64,000 bases of DNA from JBBIPA01 sp963775935 (GTDB lineage: Bacteria > Chloroflexota > Dehalococcoidia > GIF9 > UBA5629): contig CAVZKR010000004.1 of assembly GCA_963775935.1 (NCBI GenBank), forward strand, positions 62,001-126,000, written 5' to 3'. The position numbers and the translations under genes are program-made. The first letter of the stretch is position 1. Each line of letters opens with the position of its first letter. Below, in pieces: positions 39,703 through 48,368 of this stretch. Below the pieces are notes generated by a model. It made no database searches and was not told the origin of the DNA. It was given only the letters and a program-made list of their open reading frames with translations.

Positions 39703-40805
39703 ATGAAAAAATTATTTCTAATCCCGCTACTCATTATACTAATGGTTGGTTTGATTTTTAGCGGTTGCGCTCAGACGGCGCCGGCGCCGACACCAGCACC
39801 AGCACCAACTCCAGCTCCAACTCCAACACCAGCACCAGCCCAAACTTATCAAATGAAATTCAGCTACTGGGCATCCGCTCAGGCACTTCAGCCCAAAGTA
39901 GTGTTCCAACCCTGGGCTGAAGCGATAGAAAAAGCCACCAATGGACGGGTCAAGATTATCCACTATCCATCAGAGACTCTGGTAAAGCAACAGGACATGT
40001 ATGATGCGGTGACTTCAGGGCTCACTGAACTTGGCTTTATTGCCACGGATTCAACCCCCGGGCGGTTCCCTCTATCCGCATTCGGGAGCTTGCCCAACGT
40101 ATTCCCGAATGCTGCGATTGCCGCCCGTGTCTATAACGAGCTAATAAACAAGTACTGTGCCGATACAGAACTTAAAGATATCAAGATTCTCTTTGTATCT
40201 TCGTATCAGCCTATGCAGATATTTTCCACCAAGCAGTACAGAAGCTCGAGGATATGAAGGGCTTCAGAATGCGTACTGAAGGCAGAATGCAGGATTGGAC
40301 CATGCAAGCCCTGGGGGCTACGGGTGCAGAGATCTCCATGACGGATACTTACAGCGCACTGGACAAGAAAGTGGTAGATGGCTGTCTGCTGCAATATGCA
40401 AGGTGTGTTGGCTTTCAAAATTCAGGACGTTACTAAATACCGCACTGAGGTTAACCTTTGCACCCAAAATTTTATCATAGCCATGGGCATGAAGCTTTGG
40501 AACAGCCTACCGCCTGATATTCAGAAAGCTTTTAATGATAATAGCGGGGTGCAAGCTTCAATAACCTATAATACAGCTTTTATGGGGGAGAAGCAGGTGC
40601 TAAGAATGCAGTTATAGCCTACGATAAGAAAGTCGGTAATCCGGATATCATTGTTCTCTCACAAGACGAAAAAGCAAGATGGCTCAATGCCGTTAAGCCA
40701 GTATGGGATAGATGGATAGCAGACATGCAAAGCAAAGGATTACCAGGTAAAGCGCTATTGGATGAGGCTCTTAGTTTAGTAAATCAGTATTCACAGACGA
40801 AGTAA
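39703..40805 (+). CDS. TRAP transporter solute-binding lipoprotein DctP (cassette 1), three frameshifts
   Basis: A DctP-type substrate-binding protein. The lipobox is LIFSGC, followed by a Pro/Ala/Thr linker and FSYWASAQALQPKVVFQPW. Breaks near 40234 (one base missing in STKPVQKLEDMKG), 40410 (one extra) and 40588 (one missing) restore GFRMRTEGRMQDW, GVLAFKIQDVTKYRTE and AYDKKVGNPDII and give 367 aa, against 364 aa for the second, intact DctP. Either a low-quality stretch or an inactive gene. Ribosome site AAGGAGGAAC precedes ATG 39703. Confidence 0.82.
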
Positions 40806-40831
40806 TACGCAGTAGCTAAAATAAACTGTGC

Positions 40832-40863
40832 TATGGCCAGCTATCAACAGCTAGCTGGCCATA
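40832..40863. other. Strong hairpin between dctP and dctQ
   Basis: TATGGCCAGCT (40832-40842) is perfectly complementary to 40853-40863, with a 10-base loop and no T-run. It lies 27 bases after dctP, a usual place for hairpins that stabilise the upstream mRNA so that the binding protein is made in excess over the membrane subunits. Confidence 0.6.
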
Positions 40864-41004
40864 CTCCAATAGACAGGTAGTTAGGTCATATACAGCTGTA
40901 TTCACTGGGAGTACATGAATAAATCCAAGAACTCTCCTGCTAAAGAAGTCACTATAGCAGCATTATTATCCCTGTCACAAGGTACAGGTAAGAGGCAAAT
41001 ATGA

Positions 41005-41508
41005 ATGATTGATATAGTCGCTAATGGCTTAAAAAGGGCAGTATTCCCGATAAGCAGGGGACTCGGCGCTGTCGCTATGGCGATCCTAGTGGTAATGATG
41101 GTTTTTACCGTAATAGATGTATTCATGCGCCGCTTTTTAAACTCGCCTATCCGGGGTATTCATGAGCTTACTGAGTTAAGCTTTGCTCTCATTGTATTTC
41201 TGGCGTTAGCTTATTGCGCTGTTAGAGACGGACACATAACGGTAGATACTTTGGTCAAAAAGTTTCCCAAAACTGTAGCCGCAATTATTGACGCAATCAT
41301 TCTTTTGGCTACTTCAGGTATTCTGGGTTTAGTAAGCTGGCAATTAGTGGTACATGCGTTGAATCTGCAAAGAATGAATCAAGAAACAGTGTCGCTGGGA
41401 GTAATTGTTTATCCTTTTGTTTATTTGGGCGCTGTAGGTACTATGTTAATTACCTTGGTATATTTTATTCAGTTCCTTTACTCACTGACCAAATTTAAGG
41501 AAGTATAA
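41005..41508 (+). CDS. TRAP transporter small permease DctQ (cassette 1)
   Basis: A 167-aa membrane protein with four helices. The family pattern R-F-x-N-S-P-I-R-G-x-x-E is seen in RRFLNSPIRGIHELTELS, followed by YCAVRDGHITVDTLVKKFP. It works with DctM in Na+-driven organic anion uptake. Confidence 0.87.
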   Translation: MIDIVANGLKRAVFPISRGLGAVAMAILVVMMVFTVIDVFMRRFLNSPIRGIHELTELSFALIVFLALAYCAVRDGHITVDTLVKKFPKTVAAIIDAIILLATSGILGLVSWQLVVHALNLQRMNQETVSLGVIVYPFVYLGAVGTMLITLVYFIQFLYSLTKFKEV

Positions 41509-41509
41509 G

Positions 41510-42826
41510 ATGCATTTATCTCCAGATGCCATTGCCGTTATATGGGTATTATTCTTCCTTGTTCTCATGTTCCTACGAATGCCTATTGGTGTGTGTATGA
41601 TTCTGAGTGGTTTCACCGGTTTGATACTAATGCGCGGTTTATCTGCGGCAATTCCAGCTCTTGGTACTATCACTTTCAGAACAGTATCTAGCTATGATTT
41701 GAGTGTCATCGCCATGTTTGTCTGGATGGGATATCTGGCTTCATATGGAGGAATGGCCAAAGATGCTTTTTCGGTCATTAATAAGTGGATAGGACATTTT
41801 CCAGGCGGTCTGGCTATGGCAACTGTGGGTGCTTGTGCTGCTTTTGGTGCTGTCTGCGGCAGCAACGTTGCCACGGCCCTTACTGTGTGCTCAATAGCTT
41901 TCCCACAGATGAGAGAATATGGGTATAGTGACAAATTCTCGCTCGGATGCATTGCTGCTTCCGGCAATCTTGGTATTCTTATTCCACCTAGTACGGCCTT
42001 CATTGTATATGGCTTTATCACGGAACAATCAATAGGGACGCTGTTCATTGCAGGTATACTTCCTGGGCTGCTTTTAATGTTTATGTTTTGGATATACATA
42101 TATACTCTGTGCCGGATTAACCCCAAAATAGCTAAAGTAGCGCCGAAAGCTAGTTGGAAAGAGAGGCTGCTAAGCATTAAGGGAATATGGGGTGTGGCGT
42201 TAGCTTTTATCTTAGTAATGGGTGGGATATACGGGGGACTATTTACACCTACTGAAGGTGGTGCTGTAGGGGTTTTTATAGTTTTAATCATTAGCTTAAT
42301 TGGTAGACAACTGAGATGGCAGGGCTTTATTAACTCCCTTATTGAAACCATTGTAATTACAGCTATGATTATGCTCTTGATTATTGGTGCTAGGATATTT
42401 AGCACTTTTTTAGCAACAACAGATCTTACAACTTCAATGGCCAATTTGGTTAAGTTATTATCCTTAGATCGCTGGTTCATTATGGCTGCTGTTTTGATTT
42501 TTTATTTCCTTGCCGGTTTTATATTGGATGAATGGGCTGTACTCATAGTTTCTCTACCCATTATCTTTCCTATTATTACTTCCTTAGGCTTCGATCCTAT
42601 ACATTTTGGTGTACTGGCAGTATTGACTATTATGCTGGGATCCATAAGTCCGCCATTTGGCGTGGTTGTTTTCACCTTGCATGGAATGAATAAAGATGTA
42701 TCTGTTTTCACCATATTTAATGGAGCCATGCCTTTTATGTGGATCATGGTGGTTTGCTTGGCTATTCTGACAGCCTTCCCTCAAATATCACTGGCGTTGC
42801 CCAATCTTATGATGCCGTACCGATAG
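41510..42826 (+). CDS. TRAP transporter large permease DctM (cassette 1)
   Basis: A 438-aa multi-helix permease. It begins one base after the DctQ stop. Motifs: FLRMPIGVCMILSG, FGAVCGSNVATALTV, SLGCIAASGNLGILIPPS and GGIYGGLFTPTEGGAVG. Very similar to the DctM at 48.9 kb, so the two TRAP cassettes descend from a duplication. Confidence 0.92.
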   Translation: MHLSPDAIAVIWVLFFLVLMFLRMPIGVCMILSGFTGLILMRGLSAAIPALGTITFRTVSSYDLSVIAMFVWMGYLASYGGMAKDAFSVINKWIGHFPGGLAMATVGACAAFGAVCGSNVATALTVCSIAFPQMREYGYSDKFSLGCIAASGNLGILIPPSTAFIVYGFITEQSIGTLFIAGILPGLLLMFMFWIYIYTLCRINPKIAKVAPKASWKERLLSIKGIWGVALAFILVMGGIYGGLFTPTEGGAVGVFIVLIISLIGRQLRWQGFINSLIETIVITAMIMLLIIGARIFSTFLATTDLTTSMANLVKLLSLDRWFIMAAVLIFYFLAGFILDEWAVLIVSLPIIFPIITSLGFDPIHFGVLAVLTIMLGSISPPFGVVVFTLHGMNKDVSVFTIFNGAMPFMWIMVVCLAILTAFPQISLALPNLMMPYR

Positions 42827-42831
42827 GAACT

Positions 42832-42960
42832 GGATGCTCCTCCTCTTTTTTAGTAGTTCCAGCAAGCTTTGGTAATCCATATGAACCTCCCTTCTCAAAT
42901 AGTTAACCTGAATCAGGAAAATTGAAGAGTCTCTCTGCAAATCTATACTGAATATCTCAA
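42832..42960 (-). pseudogene. Relic copy of the nitroreductase 5' end
   Basis: The 128 bases after dctM match the start of the nitroreductase at 33.4 kb (34131-34258), including its first 15 or so codons and its 5' leader. The start complement is at 42878-42880 and gives MDYQSLLELLKKRRSIQ; homology stops there and the frame runs on into dctM antisense. It marks a past copy or rearrangement involving the catabolic island. Confidence 0.75.
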
Positions 42961-43113
42961 CGAACAGGATATGACCTGCAATTATACCTTCAGTTCCTTC
43001 TTTTTATCAGTGTTGGAGCACTATAAGCAGTATGCCTCATTTCTGGTTGAGAACCTTCCTGCCAGCAGTAACACCTTTGTAACTAATAGTGATACAATTC
43101 CACGGTATAGCTT

Positions 43114-44382
43114 ATGACCAATCATATGGTACCTCAGGCTACCAGTAGTAACTCTCGAATTTACTACGGTTATATCATAGTTGTAGTCGCCTTTCTCATT
43201 ATGTTAACAGGCTATGGTATACGCACTATCTTCGGCGTTTTTTTCAAGCCGATGTTAATTGAGTTTGAGTGGACCAGAGCAGTAATATCGGGAGCCGTGA
43301 CATTGTCTATGGTGACGCAGGGTATATGGGGCATAGTTATGGGCAGGCTGAATGATAGGATCGGTCCACGGTTAATTATTTCTTTGTGCTGTTTCTTACT
43401 GGGACTTGGTTTCATATTGATGTCCCTGATTAATCATATATGGCAGATATACCTTTTTTACGGGATTATCATTGGTTTTGGCATGGGTGGTGTCTTTGTT
43501 GTCTTGCTCTCGATCACCGCCAGGTGGTTTGCCAAGAGAAGAGGCATCATGATTGGCATTGTTCTTACTGGTATTGGTATGAGCTCACTGGTGATGTCTC
43601 CAGTTGCTACCTCCTTTATTTCTGCGTATGGATGGCGTCTTGCTTACGCGATAGTCGGCGGTATGGTTCTCGTTATCGGCATTGTGCTGGCCCAATTTCT
43701 TAAACGTGACCCGAGCGTGATGAATCTCAAACCATATGGTCAAGATGAACTAAAGATAGCAGAATTTGCGACAGACAAAACAGGGCTATCTCTTTATGAG
43801 TCAATCAGGACATGGCAGTTCTGGATGCTCTCATTAATCTTTGTATGTGTGGGTTACTGCATGTTCGCCATCACAGTACATCTTGTGCCACACGTTACTG
43901 ATTTGGGAATTACTCCCGCAATTGCAGCTTTTGTTCTGGCACTTACCGGTGCCGGAAATGTTATTGGCGGAATTTTTTTAGGAGGCATTGCTGACCGGCT
44001 TGGCAATAAGCAGGTCCTGGCTATCTGCTTAACTCTGATAGCACTGTCGATTTACTTATTAATACCGATTTCTGAGGTATGGATGTTATATGTGGTTGCA
44101 CTGATATTCGGTTTTGGTGCTGGTGGTGGTGGTGTGGCTGAACCAACATTAGTAGCTGAATTATTCGGCTTGAAATCGCACGGATCGATATTTGGTGTCG
44201 TCAGTTTTTCATTTACTGTTGGAGGCGCTATCGGTCCCCTGGTTACAGGTTATCTGTTTGATATAAGTGGTAATTACGAAACAGCTTTCCTGGTTAGTGG
44301 TAGTATCGGTGTCTGTGGACTGATACTCACCCTTTTACTAAAGCCAGTGCACAAGCAAAACACTCAAACCGTTCCCTCGTAA
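43114..44382 (+). CDS. MFS transporter, OFA-like family
   Basis: A 422-aa carrier with 12 helices. MVTQGIWGIVMGRLNDRIGPR is the loop 2-3 signature, and GGVFVVLLSITARWFAKRRG resembles oxalate/formate-type antiporters (OFA). It is a homologue of the MFS pair at 57-61.7 kb. Substrate unknown; position in the catabolic island suggests an organic anion. Confidence 0.85.
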   Translation: MTNHMVPQATSSNSRIYYGYIIVVVAFLIMLTGYGIRTIFGVFFKPMLIEFEWTRAVISGAVTLSMVTQGIWGIVMGRLNDRIGPRLIISLCCFLLGLGFILMSLINHIWQIYLFYGIIIGFGMGGVFVVLLSITARWFAKRRGIMIGIVLTGIGMSSLVMSPVATSFISAYGWRLAYAIVGGMVLVIGIVLAQFLKRDPSVMNLKPYGQDELKIAEFATDKTGLSLYESIRTWQFWMLSLIFVCVGYCMFAITVHLVPHVTDLGITPAIAAFVLALTGAGNVIGGIFLGGIADRLGNKQVLAICLTLIALSIYLLIPISEVWMLYVVALIFGFGAGGGGVAEPTLVAELFGLKSHGSIFGVVSFSFTVGGAIGPLVTGYLFDISGNYETAFLVSGSIGVCGLILTLLLKPVHKQNTQTVPS

Positions 44383-44585
44383 GGAATTTGCGAATTAAAT
44401 AAGTTCTTTCTCTGCCTGTTTCAAATAGCTGCTGGTTAGCTAAAAAGCCTGCCCTGTTTAATTGTAACACTTCCGTTGACTAATTATTCTTTGATGAGAG
44501 ACGGCTACTTTGTAAGACTTTTTGCAATCGCACATCGTTATGTAGGCCTTCGACCTATAGTAATTAACCTTTTGTTCATATTATA

Positions 44586-44611
44586 AAGCGATGTACCCAT
44601 TGACACACGTA
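44586..44611 (+). repeat. Left terminal inverted repeat of the IS
   Basis: 26 bases, starting AAGCGATGTACCC. The right copy (47112-47137) matches in reverse complement with a single A/G difference at position 14. Confidence 0.85.
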
Positions 44612-44648
44612 CTTATTTATGCTACTATGATAGTAGTGAGGTGATACC

Positions 44649-45521
44649 ATGAATAAGTATAGCACAAGAGACTTCGATAGAGACTTTCCCGATGATGATA
44701 CTTGCCTTGAGTGGCTTAAAAACGTCAAATATCCTAATAGTATTTATTGCCCGAAATGCCAGGGGATAACAAAGCATTACCGTATTAAAGACAGGGCTTG
44801 TTATTCATGTGAATTTTGCGGTAATCATATTTACCCGATGGCTGATACTATTTTTGAGGATACGAAGTTAAACCATCTTAGATTATGGTTTAAGGCTGTA
44901 GCCTATATGTCTGTTACCCGGTGTGGTATATCGTCAAGGCAATTAAGCCGTGATCTTGGCGTTACCGTTAAAACAGGCTGGAGAATGTGGAGACAAATCA
45001 GGGCTACATTATCCGAAGGCGAAGGAATTAAGTTTGTAGGTAAAGTAGAGATTGACGAAACCTACATAGGTGGTAAAGCAAAAGGCAAGCGTGGCAGAGG
45101 TTCAGAAAACAAAGCCATAGTCTTAGGCATTGTGGAACGCAAAGGCAGAGCAAGAGGTATTGTAATCTCAGATGTAAAGGCTAAGACTTTGATGCCAGTA
45201 ATTGAAGTAAACGTATCAAAAGACGCTACGGTTTATACGGATGATTTGCATAGCTATGATTGTTTAGGCAATTTAGGCTTTGAACATCAAACCGTTGCCC
45301 ATTCACAAAAAGTCTATGTATCTGGCAAGGATATTCACACGAACACGATAGAAGGTTTTTGGAGTCAACTAAAACGAAGCATTGACGGAACATATCATCA
45401 TGTAATAGCTAGGCACTTACAAGGCTATGTAGACGAGTATAGTTTTAGATACAATCATAGGAACGATGAGCAACCGATGTTTAAGACGATGCTTCGGAAG
45501 GCGGCTTGTTTTCGGGCTTAG
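44649..45521 (+). CDS. IS1595-family (ISXO2-like) transposase
   Basis: A 290-aa DDE transposase. An N-terminal zinc ribbon (CPKC, then CEFCG) is followed by a helix-turn-helix region (SSRQLSRDLGVTVKTGWRMW) and the catalytic core with D in VEIDETYIGGKAKGK, D in VYTDDLHSY, and the N..E motif in HTNTIEGFWSQLKRSIDG, as in IS1595. No frameshift, so the transposase may be active. Confidence 0.93.
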   Translation: MNKYSTRDFDRDFPDDDTCLEWLKNVKYPNSIYCPKCQGITKHYRIKDRACYSCEFCGNHIYPMADTIFEDTKLNHLRLWFKAVAYMSVTRCGISSRQLSRDLGVTVKTGWRMWRQIRATLSEGEGIKFVGKVEIDETYIGGKAKGKRGRGSENKAIVLGIVERKGRARGIVISDVKAKTLMPVIEVNVSKDATVYTDDLHSYDCLGNLGFEHQTVAHSQKVYVSGKDIHTNTIEGFWSQLKRSIDGTYHHVIARHLQGYVDEYSFRYNHRNDEQPMFKTMLRKAACFRA

Positions 45522-45630
45522 ACTTTGGGGTTTTACAGACGTGTTTTAGGTTAGCTATAACTTCGTCTTTGGTTACGTCTGAGTCGTAATCTTCAAGCTC
45601 TTTGGGTTCAAGGTTTTTTGGTTTCTTCAT
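45481..45630 (-). CDS. Small charged protein in the IS, 49 aa
   Basis: Starts at ATG 45630 inside the 3' end of the 92-aa gene upstream (overlap 23 bases) and ends antisense within the last 41 bases of the transposase gene. The sequence is Lys/Glu/Pro-rich (LEPKELEDYDSDVTKDEVIA). It may be translated by coupling. Function unknown. Confidence 0.4.
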   Translation of the reverse strand: MKKPKNLEPKELEDYDSDVTKDEVIANLKHVCKTPKSKPENKPPSEASS

Positions 45631-45886
45631 CTTCACTAATACCTAGCTTTTTTTCTATACGCTCAAGTCTCTTATTAACATCTAATTGCTTTTTGTCATC
45701 TTTCCTAAGAATAAAAAGCATTAAAAGACCGATAATAAAAAAGGTTGCAGAAATAATAAAGCTACCTGAAATCAATTGTATAGCTCCTGAATTTGGGATA
45801 ACCCACGAAACAAAATCTTTAACAATACCCAATAAACCATATAGGGTAAGAGCAAGTGAAGTAAGGAATTTAAAGGAATTCCACAT
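45608..45886 (-). CDS. Small two-helix membrane protein in the IS
   Basis: A 92-aa protein starting at 45886 (MWNSFKFLTSLALTLYGLLG) with TTAGAGG before the ATG. Two membrane segments are followed by a charged, coiled-coil-like tail (VNKRLERIEKKLGISEDEE). No family recognised. It is a passenger gene of the element. Confidence 0.6.
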   Translation of the reverse strand: MWNSFKFLTSLALTLYGLLGIVKDFVSWVIPNSGAIQLISGSFIISATFFIIGLLMLFILRKDDKKQLDVNKRLERIEKKLGISEDEETKKP

Positions 45887-45971
45887 CCTCTAATTCTATC
45901 ATACATTGTCATGTATTTGTCCTTTTATTTGTGATAGAATAGTTGTAGATATTTTCAACAGGATAAGTAAT

Positions 45972-46298
45972 ATGCCAATCCGCAAGAAATGGACTAAATT
46001 AACGCCTAAAAATATAAAGAAAGTCCCAAAATCTCCAGGCGTGTATGAATTAACAAGTAGAAATAAGAAAGCTCCAATAGATATTGGTAAAAGTGAAAAT
46101 TTACAGAGACGGCTAAAGGAAAAGAAGAAATTACGCAAAACAGCAACACATTTCAGATTTGAATTTCCTTCTATGCTTGGTACAGCAACGGAATCAGAAG
46201 CAAAGCACAGTAAGAAATTCCAAAAGAAACATGGCCACAAACCAAAACAGACTAAGCGTTCTCCTAAGAACATACTGGATGCCCTATTCAACTTATAG
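45972..46298 (+). CDS. GIY-YIG-like nuclease-type protein in the IS
   Basis: A 108-aa basic protein from ATG 45972, preceded by ACAGGATAAG. The segment SPGVYELTSRNKKAPIDIGK followed by SENLQRRLKEKK follows the GIY-YIG pattern (GVYEL... DIGKSENLxxRL), although the second motif reads IDIG rather than YIG. Catalytic competence is not certain. Passenger GIY-YIG genes might aid mobility or act on another target (inference). Confidence 0.6.
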   Translation: MPIRKKWTKLTPKNIKKVPKSPGVYELTSRNKKAPIDIGKSENLQRRLKEKKKLRKTATHFRFEFPSMLGTATESEAKHSKKFQKKHGHKPKQTKRSPKNILDALFNL

Positions 46299-46488
46299 AT
46301 ATTTCGTTTCCATTACGAGATACTCTCATTTTACTGTCTATTCTCTTTAGCTCTTTCTTATTCTTGTATTTGAGTCCACTTAACAAGAGATTTCTCGTCA
46401 TTGGAACGGCTTTTTGAGCTTTATGAGTTATAGATTCTATTAACTCATTTTTGGTCATATCCTTTTGGTTACGTACTTTTAATGTCAT
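46288..46488 (-). CDS. Small basic protein in the IS, 66 aa
   Basis: Begins MTLKVRNQKDMTKNELIESI after the strong ribosome site TAGGAGAG. It is Lys-rich and helical in appearance. Its last 11 bases overlap the convergent GIY-YIG-like gene. No family recognised. Confidence 0.45.
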   Translation of the reverse strand: MTLKVRNQKDMTKNELIESITHKAQKAVPMTRNLLLSGLKYKNKKELKRIDSKMRVSRNGNEISIS

Positions 46489-46547
46489 ATATTTACTCTC
46501 CTATCTTATGTTAAAATAGACATATCTTTTGTTGTTGGAGGTGGAAG

Positions 46548-46715
46548 ATGCCCGGATTGTATATACAAATCAGGTTTATTTGTCCTCATTGTGGTCATAG
46601 TAAATTCCATATGCGAAAAGGCTTTCATATTTATGCACGTTTTATATGTCATAATTGTACTGGAACATTTTTCAGGGCTAGGGAAATAAGACAAAAACCA
46701 CTTAGAAAACATTAA
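46548..46715 (+). CDS. Zinc-ribbon mini-protein in the IS, 55 aa
   Basis: ATG 46548 follows GGAGGTGG. Two CxxC pairs (FICPHCGHSKF and FICHNCTGTF) are spaced 17 residues apart, forming a typical zinc ribbon with a basic C-terminal tail (REIRQKPLRKH). Probably binds nucleic acid or protein. Confidence 0.6.
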   Translation: MPGLYIQIRFICPHCGHSKFHMRKGFHIYARFICHNCTGTFFRAREIRQKPLRKH

Positions 46716-46752
46716 TGTAATAGTCGTAATTAATTTCTTGGAGGTATGCAGA

Positions 46753-47007
46753 ATGAGAACTAAATACGTATACCAAATTAGCACAACTCTTTTTGAGTTG
46801 GATAATGACAAAAGAATAGAGAGTATTGCCCCCGATGAATGGGCTAGAATCACAGATGGCAAGTTAAAGAATTTAATTAGTGAATGTGAAAAAGAATGGA
46901 GTGAGTCAGATTTTGAAGCGATTTCGCACGATATATTACCAGTTGGCAACAAATTATTACTATCCATTTTATTTCGCATTACATTGAGTAATAAGAAGAT
47001 ACTCTAA
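46753..47007 (+). CDS. Hypothetical protein in the IS, 84 aa
   Basis: ATG 46753 after TTGGAGG. Acidic protein with an N-terminal YVYQISTTLFELDNDKRIES and a Trp-rich centre. No family recognised. Confidence 0.5.
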   Translation: MRTKYVYQISTTLFELDNDKRIESIAPDEWARITDGKLKNLISECEKEWSESDFEAISHDILPVGNKLLLSILFRITLSNKKIL

Positions 47008-47103
47008 TTACTTTTTAGCAGCACGAACCATTTCATATTCAGTCCATGACCTATAATGTCCATCTCTAGTAGGAATAGTATGTGTTATTTTCAACCTAAT
47101 CAT
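47008..47103 (-). CDS. Possible tiny protein at the right end of the IS
   Basis: A 31-codon frame (ATG at 47103) reads MIRLKITHTIPTRDGHYRSW and ends against the preceding gene. It starts 9 bases inside the right inverted repeat. No ribosome site is clear, so it may be a chance frame. Confidence 0.25.
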   Translation of the reverse strand: MIRLKITHTIPTRDGHYRSWTEYEMVRAAKK

Positions 47104-47111
47104 TTTAGGCT

Positions 47112-47137
47112 TACGTGTGTCAACGGGTACATCGCTT
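47112..47137 (-). repeat. Right terminal inverted repeat of the IS
   Basis: Reverse-complement partner of 44586-44611. Confidence 0.85.
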
Positions 47138-47262
47138 ATTATAATGTCTCTCAATTATACTTCCACATCTGGGAATGAGAGGAGGTGAATATCGGGGAAT
47201 AGTACCTAGCTGTTATACATTATCCACATAAGCTGCTTTTTCAATGATAAGGAGGTATGCAG

Positions 47263-48351
47263 GTGAAACACTATAAGTCTTTAATGATTACAACTACCGT
47301 ATGTCTTATTCTAATTGCTTTCGTATTGATTTCTTTAGCGGGTTGTACCGCACCAACTTCTACATCCAAGCCTGGCACAGCGACATCAGGAACAATAGAA
47401 CTGAAATGGGCATGTTTTGATCCGCCACAGGCTTTCCCAGTCGGCGGAATTATGAAACCATGGGCAGAAACCCTGGCAAAGGAAAGCAATGGCCGAATTA
47501 AGATAACCATTTATCCCGGTGAGAGCCTGGGCAAGGGTGCAGACCAGTATCAAATGGTGAAGAACCGCGTCTGCGATATAAGTAATATAATAGCCGGTTT
47601 TACCCCTGGTCTCTTTCCTTTAGCCGAAGCACTTGAGCTGCCGCACTTGTTTCCTTCTGCTGAGATTAACGGTAGGGTAAGTACCGAAATATTGAATAAA
47701 TATGCTGCTAAAACTGAACTGAAGGACGTAAAATTGCTCTGGGTCCTGGGCATGACCAGTCAAAATCCCCAATCTTCCAGAGAGCTTAAGAAACTCGAGG
47801 ACTACAAAGGTTTAAAGACGCTGGCCGAGGGGAAAATCGATGCTCAGATTATAGAGGCTATTGGTGGCTCTCCAGTACCTATGCCTATGCCCGAGGTCTT
47901 CACTGGACTCCAGACTGGGTTAATACAGTGTGTTAATATGTCCTGGGAAGGAACTATGGCTTTTAAGATTCATGAAGCTACCAAATACCGGGTGAAGTAC
48001 GACATGTACAGTAAATCATTTTTAGTGATCATGAACCTAGCCGTCTGGAACAGCCTGCCCAAGGATATTCAAGCAATCTTCGAGAAAAACGGTGGTCCTG
48101 ACCAGGGGGCACTCTCTGGAAAAGCTTTTGAAGATGCTTGTAATGGTATTTTAATGGGGCCAATAGGTGAATACGATAAAAAGATGGGAAATCCTGGGCT
48201 TTATGTCCTGCCACCAGACGAAGCCGCGAGATGGACAAAGGCTACTGCTCCCGTGATTGATAGATGGATAAAAGAAAAGCAAGATAAAGGTCTCCCGGGC
48301 AAGGCAGTAGTTGATGACATAAAGAGTCTGGTACAAAAATATTCCAAATAG
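47263..48351 (+). CDS. TRAP transporter solute-binding lipoprotein DctP (cassette 2)
   Basis: A 362-aa intact DctP. GTG 47263 sits 6 bases after GGAGGT and is preferred; the ATG at 47257 is too close to that site. Lipobox LISLAGC. The mature domain runs from IELKWACFDPPQAFPV to FLVIMNLAVWNSLPKDIQAI and VIDRWIKEKQ, typical of DctP. The three genes follow in order P-Q-M without the relics seen in cassette 1. Confidence 0.9.
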   Translation: MKHYKSLMITTTVCLILIAFVLISLAGCTAPTSTSKPGTATSGTIELKWACFDPPQAFPVGGIMKPWAETLAKESNGRIKITIYPGESLGKGADQYQMVKNRVCDISNIIAGFTPGLFPLAEALELPHLFPSAEINGRVSTEILNKYAAKTELKDVKLLWVLGMTSQNPQSSRELKKLEDYKGLKTLAEGKIDAQIIEAIGGSPVPMPMPEVFTGLQTGLIQCVNMSWEGTMAFKIHEATKYRVKYDMYSKSFLVIMNLAVWNSLPKDIQAIFEKNGGPDQGALSGKAFEDACNGILMGPIGEYDKKMGNPGLYVLPPDEAARWTKATAPVIDRWIKEKQDKGLPGKAVVDDIKSLVQKYSK

Positions 48352-48368
48352 TTAATGGGAGTTGGCGT

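Larger units (their letters stand above)
44586..47137. mobile_element. IS1595-type insertion element with passenger genes
   Basis: A 2.55-kb element bounded by 26-bp terminal inverted repeats (44586-44611 and 47112-47137, one mismatch). It carries an IS1595-like transposase and six small frames. The flanks carry the direct repeat TATTATA (44579-44585 and 47137-47143), consistent with a 7- or 8-bp target duplication; the boundary is ambiguous by one base. The inner sequence is AT-richer than its surroundings. It sits between an MFS gene and TRAP cassette 2. Confidence 0.82.

Noticed and set aside
44383..44585. Search for a tRNA or attachment site next to the IS
   Set aside because: No cloverleaf or conserved tRNA 3' end could be seen in the gap.
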